DNA of 64,000 nt from Desulfothermus okinawensis JCM 13304 (GTDB taxonomy: Bacteria; Desulfobacterota; Desulfovibrionia; Desulfovibrionales; Desulfothermaceae), in the NCBI GenBank assembly GCA_001311565.1, contig BBBM01000004.1:34591-98590 (forward strand), written 5' to 3'. Shown here in pieces: positions 12,061 to 23,694 of this stretch; within the stretch, counting starts at the first letter, position 1, and the number at the start of each line of letters is the position of its first letter. Position numbers and translations under genes: made by a program. Below the pieces are notes generated by a model. The model ran no database searches, was not told the origin of the DNA, and worked only from the letters and a program-made list of their open reading frames with translations.

Positions 12061-13926
12061 TGGCTGCTCTAAGTTACTTTTTTTTGATGCTAGGTTTTTT
12101 TTCCTGTACCTTTTTCAGTGTATTTTTACTTTACTGTTTTTGGAACAAAAGGGACATTAGTTGGACTAACTGGGTTCAAGGCTTGATTTTCTTCTGTGTA
12201 ATGTTGTGTTTTTTTAGTCCTTTTATACGCCTTTTTAAAAAGGGATTTTTCCTACGTTTATGTAGCTTCATATTCTGATACATACCTTCCGTGGTATTAT
12301 GCCCTAACTGCAATATGGGCGGGACAGGAGGATCTCTACTATTGTGGTTATTATTTATTGCAGGTTGTGGGGTAATACTTGTAAAACAAAGGGGGTATAA
12401 AAAAACTTTCAGTTGATACAAAGGCAATTTTCTGGTCTTTATTTTATGCAACTGAAGCATTTTTTTTTTCTGCTACTTATAACAGTAGCTAATCCTTTTT
12501 TTATTAAATAACCCACCCCCTACTCAGGGAAATGGACTAAATCCCCTATTAATTCATCCTGGAATGATCTTTCATCCTCCAGCACTGTTTTTGGGATATG
12601 CATCATTAGTGGTTCCAGCATTAATTGGTCTTTCCATTAGGATATGTGGATTTAGGGGAGATGTCTTTTACATGATTAGAAAATGGACTATGTTTTCATG
12701 GGTATTTTTGTCTATAGGCATAATCCTTGGCATGTGGTGGTCATATTATGAACTTGGTTGGGGTGGATATTGGGCTTGGGACCCAGTTGAAAATGCATCA
12801 CTGGTACCATGGCTATGTACAACTGGTTTTTTTACACGTAAATATTGTGGCTACAAGGGAAAAGGCCCTTGAAAGGACGTGGGGCCTGTTATTGGGACTA
12901 TCGTTGATAAGTTGTTTTGTGGCTACATTTTTAACTAGAAGCGGAATAATCCAGTCCCTCCATGCCTTTTCAGAAGGGGGTATTGGTGGACCTATTTTAT
13001 TTTTGATAATAATTAGCTTGATTCTGGTAATATATATTACATGCTTATTTCCATCTAGAAACAACAATGAACTCAGTGGAATGTTTTCTAAAAATGGTTT
13101 TTTTAATTATTTGTACATGGATGTTCTTAGGACTCTGTGCAATAATCTTGATCGGGACAATGTATCCTGTTATAAGTAAAGCCCTTTTTTTCTGAGGCAA
13201 AAGGACTTTCCTCTTCTTTTTACAACAGAGTATTTCTGCCAATTGGTAGTTTCCTCATATTTTTAATTATCTTTTGTCCGTGGATTAAATGGAGAAGCGA
13301 GTCAATGCAAAAACAAGGATTTATGTTTTTAGGGATATTTGTATTTTTATCTATAATTATATGGGTTTTTAAAATTAAGAACCTGCTGGTTTTACTCTCC
13401 ATATCATCTGGTATTTGTGCCTTTTTATCTGTTATTTATTTTGTTTTTAAGTATAATTTATATTCAAAATCTGGTCCACTGGGAAAATGGGGAATACATT
13501 TATCTATTATAATAATGGCAATATCCATTGCAATATCTTCAGGATTTAAAAAGAGTGCAGATTTTATATTGGCTAAAGGACAGAGTATAAAATTTGAAAA
13601 TTATGAAGTAAGATACAAAGATTTTACAAAGAAAAATTATCAAGACAAAATTGTATATACCTATAATTTTGACGTTAATTTTAAAGATAAGCATCTGGGA
13701 GAGTTAAATCCTGAAAAGATTTTTTTATCTAGTTCAAAATAACCTATTTTCAAAGGTAGCAGTGCTCAGGAGATTTTTTGATGAGTTGTATTTGAGTGTT
13801 ATTCAGAGTACTGAAAATGGAGTTTTAAAATTACAGATACAAAGAAATCCAATGGTACATTGGATATGGTATGGGGCCATCCTTTTAACCATTATGGGAT
13901 CTGTAGCTACCTTCAAAAGGACTTAG
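12060..13926 (+). CDS. ccmF: Heme lyase subunit CcmF
   Basis: Polytopic membrane protein of the heme-handling family that attaches heme to apocytochrome c with CcmE as donor. About 620 residues, the normal size. The tryptophan-rich WWD domain is clear near 12730-12815 (MWWSYYELGWGGYWAWDPVENASLVPWL region). Later segments GIIQSLHAFSEGGIGGP and the C-terminal soluble part (QSIKFENYEVRYKDFTKKNY) match the family. At least eight breaks at A/T runs (for example near 12080, 12240, 12400, 12830, 13110, 13190, 13735). It ends at TAG 13924-13926 directly followed by the ccmA ATG. Part of ccmEFABC. Confidence 0.92.
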
Positions 13927-14543
13927 ATGTTAGAAGTCGTTAAAGTTAGCAAGGTTTTTGGCCACAGGCTCATTTTTAAAGATGTAAGCTTTAAAGCCAG
14001 TAAGGGTGATGGTATATTTGTGCATGGTCCAAATGGATGTGGCAAGTCTACATTGATAAGAATCATTGCTGGTTCCATAAAGCCTACAACAGGTGAAATC
14101 AAGTTCTGTGAAAGGGTACACAAAATAGGTTATATGGGTCACTTTTTATCTGTATATGGAGAAATGAATTCCATTGAGAATTTAAAGTTCTGGGCTGATA
14201 TATATGGCAAAAGTTTTAAGTCAAATGAAATTAAGGGCATCCTTTCTAAGGTTGGACTTGGAAAAGTGTGTTATGAGAAAGTGTCTATATTTTCAAGGGG
14301 CATGACTCAAAGGTTAAACATCGCAAGGTTAATGGTGATAGACCCTGAAATCTATCTTTTAGATGAACCTGAGACAGGTCTTGATCTGGAATCAAAGGAA
14401 TTGCTAAAGGGTTTTATTTTGTCTGAACTGGATAAGGGGAAGATAGTAATCTGGATAACTCACTTGCAAGCAGACAATTTTTTTTAAGAAAAAAACTGGT
14501 ATTCATGGATAATACATTTATTTTAGAAGAGAACAAAAATTAA
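13927..14543 (+). CDS. ccmA: Heme exporter ATP-binding protein CcmA
   Basis: ABC ATPase that with CcmB and CcmC releases holo-CcmE. Walker A is GPNGCGKST (about residues 37-45); the Q-loop region is IGYMGHFLSVY; the signature region is SRGMTQRLNIARLM in place of the canonical LSGGQ, which is common for CcmA; Walker B is YLLDEPETGLD; H-loop is WITHLQ. About 205 residues after correcting the frame near 14480-14498, where the read frame stops early at 14487. The start is the first base after the ccmF stop. ccmB begins 3 nt downstream. Confidence 0.92.
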
Positions 14544-14546
14544 ATC

Positions 14547-15225
14547 ATGTATCCAATTTTAGTTGTTTTAAAAAAAAGACTTAAAGGTGATTTTTTTTTA
14601 AGAAAAAGGGAATCATTGAGGCCTTGCTCCTTGGGCTTATAATTATCTTTACCTTTAGCCTGGCTAGTAGTAATCTTTCCTCCATTCATCCAACATGGCT
14701 GGTACAATTTTTTTGGGTCTGTTCCCTTTTCTGTAGTGTACTTGTATTTCGGGAACTCTATAGGATAGAAGAAAAGGACAATGTATTTGAACTACTCCTA
14801 ATTTCCCCTATATCAAGGGAAGGAATTTGGATTTCAAAAACAATATCTGGGCTTATAGCTGTTTTTTTTTATACAGATCTTTTTTTCTCATTTTAATGGC
14901 AATTTTTTTTAAAAACAGATTTTAAAAATGGCCTTTTTTTACTTAATTACATCGATTCTATTAATAGATGTGGGTATATCAATTATGGGATCTTTTTTTT
15001 GGTGGAGCAATGGTTGGAAGTCATCTTAAAGATTCCCTTTTGACAACAATACTTCTTCCCCTGGAAATACCTCTAATACTTGGGGGTATAAAAATATGGA
15101 CTCAACTTGCAAATGGTGGTTCCTTTAAAGACATCATGGGATGGATTAATGTGATTTGTGGCTATGACGCAATTTTTGCTGGAATTTGCCTGTTTTTGTT
15201 TCCACACATTTTGGGAGATAGCTAG
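14547..15225 (+). CDS. ccmB: Heme exporter membrane protein CcmB
   Basis: Six-helix membrane partner of CcmA. The N-terminus MYPILVVLKKRLK followed by a hydrophobic stretch and FRELYRIEEKDNVFELLLISP is diagnostic. Further helices lie near 14860-14960 and 15000-15220, with TTILLPLEIPLILGGI conserved. About 226 residues, slightly above the usual size. Breaks near 14568, 14600, 14865-14915 and 14995. The ATG is 3 nt after the ccmA stop and the TAG stop at 15223-15225 is 5 nt before ccmC. Confidence 0.88.
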
Positions 15226-15230
15226 GAGTT

Positions 15231-16043
15231 ATGAAAAAAAATTTTTCCATAGAAACCACAATCTTGATAATGAGTTTTATATCTATAATTGTGGGCATAT
15301 ATTTTATATATGTGTACGCCCCAGTGGAAAAAGTAATGGGAATACCTCAAAAAAATATTTTATTTCCATGTATCTTTTGCATGGTGGTCATTTTTTTGCA
15401 TTTTTTTTTGGTGTGTGTTTACAGCTTTTTATACATTTTAAAAAGGGACTCAAACTATTTATTGTGGTCAATTTCTGCAGCAGAAATAGGAGTTTTATAT
15501 TCTACATTAGTATTAATAACTGGAATTATCTGGGCAAAGGCATCCTGGAACACCTATTGGACTTGGGATCCAAGGCTTATTACAACGCTTATCATGTGGT
15601 TTATGTACGTAATATATTTAGTTATTGTCAATATGGATATTCAGGAAGATAAGAAATATATCCTTGGAAGTGGAGTTGGGATTATTGGTTTTCTTGATGT
15701 ACCATTGGTATTTTGGTCTGCAAGGATGTGGCGGAGCATACATCCAGCAATATTTGCATCCAAGGGTGGTGGAATGCCAAGGGAAATGTTACAGACTATG
15801 TTTATAAACCTTATTGCATATGGATTTTTGTTTTTATATCTTTTTCTATTTAGAAAAAGACAGTTGACACTAAAAGATAAGCTAGAACAAATAATTAAGA
15901 ACAAAATTTTTTTGACTATATGGAGAAAGCTTATGAAATATCTTGTGTTAGCAAATATTATTGTTTGGATTGGTATTATAGGTTATCTAATGTTTCTTGG
16001 GAATCAGAATAGAGAGATTTTAAAAAAAATTAAGCCAAATTAA
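15231..16043 (+). CDS. ccmC: Heme exporter CcmC with C-terminal CcmD-like extension
   Basis: Heme-handling protein that loads heme on CcmE; six transmembrane helices and a WWD motif (SWNTYWTWDPRLITTLIMWF). One of the few long genes here that reads through intact (270 residues, versus about 230-245 typical). The extra C-terminal segment, beginning at an internal Met at 15931, reads KYLVLANIIVWIGIIGYLMF and then a short charged tail, which is exactly the pattern of the small one-helix CcmD. Either CcmC and CcmD are fused, or the T7 run at 15907-15913 is mis-sized; with 8 T CcmC would end shortly after and a separate CcmD would overlap it. ccmD is otherwise absent. Confidence 0.9.
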   Translation: MKKNFSIETTILIMSFISIIVGIYFIYVYAPVEKVMGIPQKNILFPCIFCMVVIFLHFFLVCVYSFLYILKRDSNYLLWSISAAEIGVLYSTLVLITGIIWAKASWNTYWTWDPRLITTLIMWFMYVIYLVIVNMDIQEDKKYILGSGVGIIGFLDVPLVFWSARMWRSIHPAIFASKGGGMPREMLQTMFINLIAYGFLFLYLFLFRKRQLTLKDKLEQIIKNKIFLTIWRKLMKYLVLANIIVWIGIIGYLMFLGNQNREILKKIKPN

Positions 16044-16061
16044 AAAAAGAGTTTAAGTAAT

Positions 16062-16651
16062 ATGGATACCATTAATTCAAATAATTCAAAAAAAAGTAAA
16101 GATATTAATATTTATTATTGCATTTAATGTTTTTTTATGGTTGCCTATATGATTTATTATAAACTTCAAAATCCTTCACTTGTTGTTCAAAATACAGATA
16201 CATCTCATGGTGAGGTATCAAAAGTAGATATTGAAAATATTATAACAAAATACATGAAGAGAATAAAAAAAGGATCCAAATGATATTGAAGCCTTAAAAT
16301 CCCTTGCTTCTATTTTTATTCAAATGAGGGCATGGGACAGGGCAGAATTCTTTTTAAAAAAAGGCATACAAACTTATGCCAAATGATGAGGAAATAATTT
16401 TAAATCTTGCCATGTGTAATTTATTCCTAAAAAAAATATAACCATGCATCCATATTGCTAGAGAAAATTGTTACCCTAGACCCAAACAATTATATGGCTA
16501 AGTTTAATTTGGCATATTTATATGGTTTTATTTTAAATAAAAAAACAAAAATCAAAAAAAATTATTTAATGATATTCTACAAGATAAAAAGGCTCCTAAA
16601 AATATAAAAGATAAAGTTAAAGAATCCTTAATGGAATTAAAAGATCATTAA
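16062..16651 (+). CDS. Membrane-anchored TPR protein, CcmI-like position
   Basis: About 195 residues: a short polar N-terminus, one transmembrane helix (about 16100-16160), then tetratricopeptide repeats (DIEALKSLASIFIQMRAWDR; DEEIILNLAMCNLFLKKYNH; DPNNYMAKFNLAYLYGF). It follows ccmC by 18 nt. In this position a TPR protein plausibly presents apocytochrome to the maturation machinery, as CcmI/CcmH domains do; that is inferred from context. Breaks near 16092, 16133, 16270, 16360, 16432 and 16555. Confidence 0.75.
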
Positions 16652-16676
16652 TTTTATAATTAACCATAAATATTAG

Positions 16677-18155
<1,479 letters not shown>

Positions 18156-18166
18156 GAGTTGTGTCC

Positions 18167-19715
18167 ATGGAAAGTTTAGATAAAGTTATAATCTTAGACT
18201 TTGGTTCCCAATATACCCAATTAATAGCAAGGAGAATCAGAGAAGCTGGGGTATATTCAGAGATCCATCCATGTAATATTGATATTGAAGCTCTAAGGAG
18301 ACTAAAGCCCAGGGCAATGGTTTTTTCTGGTGGTCCGTCAAGTGTATGTGAAAAGGGATCCCCAGATATTGATATGGAAGTATTTAATTTAAATGTACCA
18401 ATACTTGGTATTTGTTATGGTATGCAGCTTATAGCAAAAAAAGATGGGAGGAAGGGTGAGCCCATCAACCAATAGGGAATATGGAAGATCTGCACTTATA
18501 AAGGTATCGGATTCTCCCCTTTTTAGAGATGTATTTGAAGATGGAAGTTTAAATGTCTGGATGTCCCACGGAGATAAAGTAGAAGAGATTCCACCTGGGT
18601 TTTCAATTATTGCAAAAACAGAAAATATTGATGTTGCAGCAATGGAAAATAGGGATAAAAATATATATTGCCTCCAATTTCATCCAGAGGTTGCCCACAC
18701 AGTAAATGGTGAAAAGATAATTAGGAATTTCTTATTTGATATTTCCAGGTTAAAACCCACCTGGAATATGGCGTCATTTGTAAAAGGGGTAATTCAAGAT
18801 GTGCCAAAACAAGTTGGAGATGCAAATGTTGTATTGGGAATAAGTGGAGGAATAGACTCAACTGTTGTGGCAGTACTCTTAAATAAAGCAATTGGAAAGA
18901 GACTACACTGTATTTTTGTTGATAACGGACTCTTAAGGCAAAATGAGGGAAATGAAGTTGTTCATTACTTAACAGAACATTTTGATTTAAATTTAAGGTA
19001 TGTAGATGGTTCTGATACTTTTTTGTCTAGACTAAAAGGGATAACAGATCCAGAAGAGAAGAGAAAAATCATAGGAAGGACCTTTATTGAAGTCTTTGAA
19101 AAAGAGGCTAGATCCATTGAAAATGTGAAATTTTTGGCCCAGGGACCCTATACCCAGATGTAATAGAAAGTGTTTCTTATAAAGGGCCATCTGCAGTTAT
19201 AAAAAGTCATCATAACGTAGGTGGACTTCCAGAAAAAAATGAACCTAAAGCTAATTGAGCCCCTTAGAGAGTTATTTAAGGATGAAGTAAGAAAGGTTGC
19301 CTATGAGTTGGGTATTCCAGATTTTCTGGTCTGGAGGCATCCATTTCCAGGGCCTGGGCTTGCAATCAGAATAATTGGGGAGATTACTGAGCAGAGGCTA
19401 AAAATACTTAGACAGGCAGATAAGATTGTAGAAGAAGAGCTAAAGGATGCTGGATGGTATTACAAGGTATGGCAGGGATTTGCAGTTTTGCTTCCCTTGA
19501 AAACAGTTGGGGTTATGGGAGATGAGAGGACCTATGAGCACGTGGTGGCCTTGAGGGTAGTAGACAGTTTAGATGCCATGACAGCAGACTGGTCCAGACT
19601 CCCATCTGAGCTACTTGCAAAGATCTCAAACAGGATAATAAATGAAGTTAAGGGAGTAAACAGGGTGGTATTTGACATATCGTCAAAACCTCCTAGCACC
19701 ATAGAATGGGAATAA
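18167..19715 (+). CDS. guaA: GMP synthase (glutamine-hydrolysing) GuaA
   Basis: Converts XMP to GMP. Class I glutamine amidotransferase domain with the Cys in [11 protein letters not shown] and the His/Glu in [11 protein letters not shown] pyrophosphatase P-loop [14 protein letters not shown]-terminal dimerisation domain ending PPSTIEWE, the universal GuaA terminus. I choose ATG 18167 over GTG 18161 because the AGGAG at 18154-18158 is too close to the GTG. Breaks at A7 18436-18442 (8 needed), at a missing A near 19144 (GGACCC where the family needs one more base), and at A7 19233-19239 (6 needed). Confidence 0.95.
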
Positions 19716-19737
19716 TATAACAAAATGGAGTTTAGGG

Positions 19738-19999
19738 ATGTTCGGGGTAGGTACATCAGAGCTTTTAATAATTTTTCTTGTTGCACTTTTGGTTATAGGT
19801 CCGTCAAAACTGCCAGATATAGCAAGGGCTTTGGGAAAGGCCCTTGCAGAATTTAGAAGGGTTTCATCTGATGTAAAGAGGCAGATTGACCTGGAAGTAC
19901 AACTGGCAGATCTGGAAAAAAAGAAATAAAGTATCAAATGTGGATCAGGATAAAACAGAGGAAAAGGATATATTAGAGGACAAAGGGGATATGGAGTAA
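19738..19999 (+). CDS. tatB: Sec-independent translocase TatA/TatB family protein
   Basis: Single-span protein of the twin-arginine translocase. The N-terminus MFGVGTSELLIIFLVALLVI followed by GPSKLPDIARALGKALAEF is the hallmark: transmembrane helix, Gly-Pro hinge, amphipathic helix. The Glu at residue 8 and the GP hinge favour TatB over TatA. As read it stops at 19929; with 8 instead of 7 As near 19915 a charged tail continues to TAA 19997-19999 (about 86 residues), which I take as real. tatC is about 1.6 kb downstream, after three genes that look inserted. Confidence 0.85.
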
Positions 20000-20009
20000 A
20001 CAAAAGAAG

Positions 20010-20234
20010 ATGAGGTTAACAAATAAGGTCTTGAGGCGGTTAGGTTTTACTCAAGTCAACAGTGAATCTGGAATGATGCATCAAGTTCGAGATATTGCCA
20101 TGAAAACACTATGGAGTAATTTTTCTTCTTTAGTGGATGAACATCCCAGGAAAGAATTGCTCAAGACTGCCATGAACAACAAAACAATCTCAGTCACATA
20201 TGAAATTCCAGAACAGGAATACCTATTAGTGTAG
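20010..20234 (+). CDS. Small hypothetical protein
   Basis: Intact 74-residue reading frame in the 10-nt-spaced position after tatB. It is basic in the N-terminal half (MRLTNKVLRRLGFTQ) and ends in EIPEQEYLLV. No signal peptide, membrane helix or cysteines. I do not recognise the family. Position between tatB and the rhodanese/TauE pair suggests it belongs to that accessory group. Confidence 0.55.
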   Translation: MRLTNKVLRRLGFTQVNSESGMMHQVRDIAMKTLWSNFSSLVDEHPRKELLKTAMNNKTISVTYEIPEQEYLLV

Positions 20235-20271
20235 GCGTAGCGTTATACCTCAGATAAAGGAGGAAAACCAA

Positions 20272-20674
20272 ATGGAAAAAGTAATTAAGAAATTTACGTT
20301 GGAATTCTTTGGCACAGGAAAGCACAAAATATTACCAGAAAAATTTTTTTGAAACAGAAAATGGTTTTCTATTGGATGTCCGTTCAAAAGAAGAAGCTGG
20401 CTCTCTTTCCATAAGATTGGATTATCATCCAAATATCGAATGTAGAAACATACCTCTTGACGAACTTCCAGATCGAATTGATGAAATTCCTCACCATACA
20501 TCAATAGCTGTGTTTTGTTCTGGAACCGTTCGGGCAGCTATTGCTTATGTATATTTATTGTCAAAAGGTTATACCAATGTGCATATTATTGTAGGAGGGT
20601 ATCCAGCTTTAACAGAAGCTCTAATGCCTGGAAAGGTCTTAAAGGTAATTAAACAAAATAAGGAGAATAATTAG
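20272..20674 (+). CDS. Rhodanese-like domain protein
   Basis: Single-domain rhodanese of about 134 residues that would carry sulfane sulfur on a cysteine persulfide. The domain starts at NGFLLDVRSKEEA, has IPLDELPDRIDEIP, and the active-site loop is AVFCSGTVRAAIAY (Cys about residue 84), followed by VHIIVGGYPALTEAL. The ATG at 20272 is preceded by AAAGGAGG, a strong ribosome-binding site, so I start there; the frame from it is lost at the T7 run 20344-20350 (6 needed). The stop directly abuts the ATG of the TauE/SafE gene, indicating a sulfur-handling pair. Confidence 0.85.
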
Positions 20675-21483
20675 ATGTCACATTTGCTTATGGTGAGCTT
20701 CCTTATTTTTGTTGTAGCAGTTGCCATGACTATGGTTGGTAAAGGCGGAGGTAATTTTTATGTTGTGATTCTTACACTCGCCAATATTCCCATGCATCAG
20801 GCCGCAACAACTGGTCAGTTTATTCTTTTTTTCGGCTTCTATTGCGGCAATGCTTGTTTTCCAGAAGAATAAATCAGTATCCTGGAAATTGGCCTTTTTA
20901 ATCGGCTCTTTTACAGCATTAGCTGCTCTTGGAGGTGGGTATTTTTCTCATCTGTTCAGTGGTTTTACTCTTAAAATTATATTTGCGGTCATGCTCTTTA
21001 TCGCAGGAATGCTGATGCTAATTCCTGTTTCAGAAAAACAAAATAATATAGTAAACAGCCATTTGGGAATCATAAATATTAAATCTGGAGACAAAGTATA
21101 TAGTGTTAACTTGTGGATTGCTCTGCCAATCATTATTTTAACGGGTTTTGGTGCCGGCATGGTAGGTGTATCAGGGGGCTCTTTTTTTAGTTCCCTTGAT
21201 GGTATTGGCCTGCGGAATTCCTATGCATACAGCTGTTGGAACAGCATCTGCCTTAATTGCGACCACGGCTTTTATGGGATTTGTGGGACATGCTGTCCAG
21301 GGTGATTTTAATCCGTCATGGGCTATTCCATTGGCTTTTGTTACAATTATAGGAGGAATAATAGGTGGAAAATTTGCCTTAAAATCCAAGCCTAAAAATT
21401 TAAAAAGGCTTTTTGCTTACACAAACTGGATAGCTGCTCTTTTTATGATTTTTAATGCATTCCACACAAAGGGAATGATATGA
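20675..21483 (+). CDS. TauE/SafE-family sulfite/sulfonate exporter
   Basis: Polytopic membrane permease of about 268 residues with two homologous halves, each starting with a glycine-rich helix: VAVAMTMVGKGGGNFYVVILTLA at the N-terminus and LTGFGAGMVGVSGGSF in the second half. Family members export sulfite, sulfoacetate or related anions. The gene begins immediately after the rhodanese stop, so the two are translationally linked. Breaks near 20838 and 21190. A second, more distant TauE/SafE gene lies at 54062-54858. Confidence 0.85.
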
Positions 21484-21503
21484 AATCTTGGTTGAATCAT
21501 AAC

Positions 21504-21531
21504 AAGGCTGAAGGTTGAAGGATGAAGAGCA
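21504..21531. repeat. Degenerate 7-bp tandem repeat (four units)
   Basis: Between the TauE gene and tatC the sequence reads aaggctg, aaggttg, aaggatg, aagagca: four consecutive heptamers with the invariant core AAG. It does not code and shows no hairpin. Similar period-7 stretches occur at 46163, 46396 and 62508. Confidence 0.6.
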
Positions 21532-21599
21532 CTCACATAACAGACACAAACACAGCAAAGAAGGAAGAAGGTTTTTCTCACTAATTAAGGAGATGTCCA

Positions 21600-22518
21600 A
21601 TGACTGAAAATGATAAACTTCCAGTAACTGAGCTAGAGTCATCTGAAAACAATTCTCAACCACCTATCCTTGGACAGGAGGAAATCACTCAAAATGATGA
21701 AGTCGCTGAGATGAGCTTGTTGGAACATTTAGAGGAGCTTAGAAAGAGGTTGGTTAGGGCAGTTGTAGCCATTTTTTTGGGAATGCTTGCGTGTGTGCCC
21801 GTCTCAAAACAGATATTCAATTACATAATGCTTCCACTTTTTAACTCCCTTCCAAAAAAATTCAACTATGATATATACCTCTCCCCATGAGGCATTTTTT
21901 TGTATATCTAAAAATGGCGTTTATATCTGGTATTTTTCTTACCCTCCCATACAGTTTCTATCAAATATGGCTTTTTGTGAAACCAGGACTATATCCAGAA
22001 GAAAGGAAATTTATTTTACCTATTTCCATATGTTCTGCTTTTTTTATTTATAATAGGTGCACTTTTTGGATATTTTGTTATTTTTCCATATGCATATAAA
22101 TTTTTCATGAGTTTTGCTGATGTGTACATTAGCCCCATGATCAGTATGAAGGAGGGACTATCTTTTGCAGTCAGGATCTTGATTGCATTTGGACTTGTTT
22201 TTGAGCTTCCACTTGTTATATTTTTTTCTTGCAAGATTGGGCTTGGTTACATCCAAATTTTTAAGAAAATATAGAAAATATGCAATATTAATAGCCTTTA
22301 TTGTTGCAGCAATACTTACACCACCAGATGCAGTGACCCAGGTCTTAATGGCTGGTCCATTGGTATTATTGTATGAAGTGGGCATCTGGATTGCCCATAT
22401 TTTTGGTAGAAAGGAAAACTCTAAAACAAATAGTAAAGAAGATGAAGATATTACAGTACAAAAACAAGGAGAAATAGATGGAGAAGATAGAGTACAGGAG
22501 GAAGACAAAAGAGACTAA
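21600..22518 (+). CDS. tatC: Twin-arginine translocase subunit TatC
   Basis: Six-helix receptor for Tat signal peptides. After an acidic N-terminal extension the core begins MSLLEHLEELRKRLVRA, the diagnostic TatC motif; then LSPHEAFFVYLKMA, YQIWLFVKPGLYPEERKF, FELPLVIFF and AILTPPDAVTQVLMAGPLVLLYE follow in family order. About 305 residues including an unusually long, charged C-terminal tail. Breaks near 21886, 22045 and 22225. It overlaps hisB by 41 nt. Confidence 0.93.
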
Positions 22519-23015
22519 TATTGAAATAGAGTTTGGTTTAATGGGTGAGTCCAGTTTTAATATAGATACGTCCCTGGGATATCTTGACCATTTTCTCACC
22601 CTATTGGGTTTTTGGGGTAATTTTTATCTAAATGTAAAGGCAAGAGGTGACATCCAGGTTGATGCTCACCATCTAATAGAAGACATTGGGCTAAGTCTTG
22701 GAGAGGTTTTTAGAAAATCCCTTGGAGATAAAAAAAGGCATAAGCAGAATGGCGTGGGTAAGGGTGCCAATGATGAATCATTAGTGGAGGTTGTAGTTGA
22801 TCTATCGGGGAGGCCTTATTTTGTTTTAAACAACGAAGAAATCCTACCCCATGTAATCTTTGGAGAAGAAAGAGATATCTGGAGGGAATTTTTTTAAGTC
22901 ATTTACAAATAATGCAAAAATAAATCTCCACATAAGCTTTGTATATGGGAAGAATGGCCATCATTTAATAGAGGCTGCTTTTAAAGGTCTTGGTATTGCC
23001 TTAAATAGGCAATAA
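22478..23015 (+). CDS. hisB: Imidazoleglycerol-phosphate dehydratase HisB
   Basis: Sixth step of histidine synthesis. Monofunctional, about 179 residues. Metal-binding histidine motifs are present: [23 protein letters not shown] and [15 protein letters not shown]. The start at 22478 lies inside the 3' end of tatC; an alternative start would remove the conserved first strand, so overlap is accepted. One break at the T7 run near 22890. Next in the operon are a lipoprotein gene and hisA. Confidence 0.92.
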
Positions 23016-23061
23016 GGCCAGTTTCAAATAATAAAATAATGAGCACAAAGGGGATGTTAGA

Positions 23062-23694
23062 GTGAAAAAAAATTTTTATATTTTTTATAATTTTTTTTGC
23101 AGGGTGCGCAGGAGTGCCAAAAGAAGAAACCTCAGTCAAAATTCAGGGTAAATTGGCTATATCCCCCTTTGAACATCCAACTGTTCCCCATGATGTTTTG
23201 TCTGGCTATATAACAGACGAGTGTGGAAAGATAGATAAGGAAGTACTGAAGAAACTAACCAATATTCTTTTATCAAGCCTACCCACAAAGCAAGGTATAC
23301 AGATAATTGGACCTAATTTTGTGGACCAATGTAAGGAGCTGGTCATTTTAAAAGAAAATAAAACCTATTTAAATCCAGTTAAAAAGTGGGTTCAAGTTGG
23401 CAAGTGTATACCCTGTGATTACCTCATTGTCCCTCAATTGTTTGTATTTAAGCCAAGGGTAGGGGGCAAATGGGGGGCATTTGAACCAGCCAAGGTTATG
23501 CTTTCTCTTAATCTTATTGATATTAATAAAGGTTCTCTGATTAGGTCATTTTTATACAATGAGACCCAAGAGCCGCTAACAAAAAAATATTTTGGAGTTT
23601 AAAAAAATTTATAAAAAGAGGAGGCAAGTGGGTCAGTGCATATGAACTTGCTAAAGAGGGAATTACAACAGGTATTAAGGAGCTTGGTCTATGA
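23062..23694 (+). CDS. Predicted lipoprotein, unknown function
   Basis: About 210 residues. After a GTG start the corrected frame gives a lysine-rich n-region, a Phe/Ile core and the lipobox FAGC, so it should be lipid-anchored. The mature part contains HPTVPHDVLSGYITDECGK, a Cys pair VGKCIPCDYLIVPQLF and ends [21 protein letters not shown] do not recognise the domain, but its fixed position between hisB and hisA suggests a conserved, Desulfovibrio-like neighbour. Frame lost near 23070-23090 and near 23590. The stop overlaps the hisA ATG. Confidence 0.7.

Noticed and set aside
16092..16651. Programmed ribosomal frameshifting as explanation for the broken TPR gene
   Set aside because: Six breaks within 600 nt and similar breaks in nearly all genes make a regulated event implausible.
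20306..20321. Possible sigma-54 promoter (TGGCAC followed by GC-like element)
   Set aside because: The -12 part does not read TTGC and the site is inside the rhodanese coding region.
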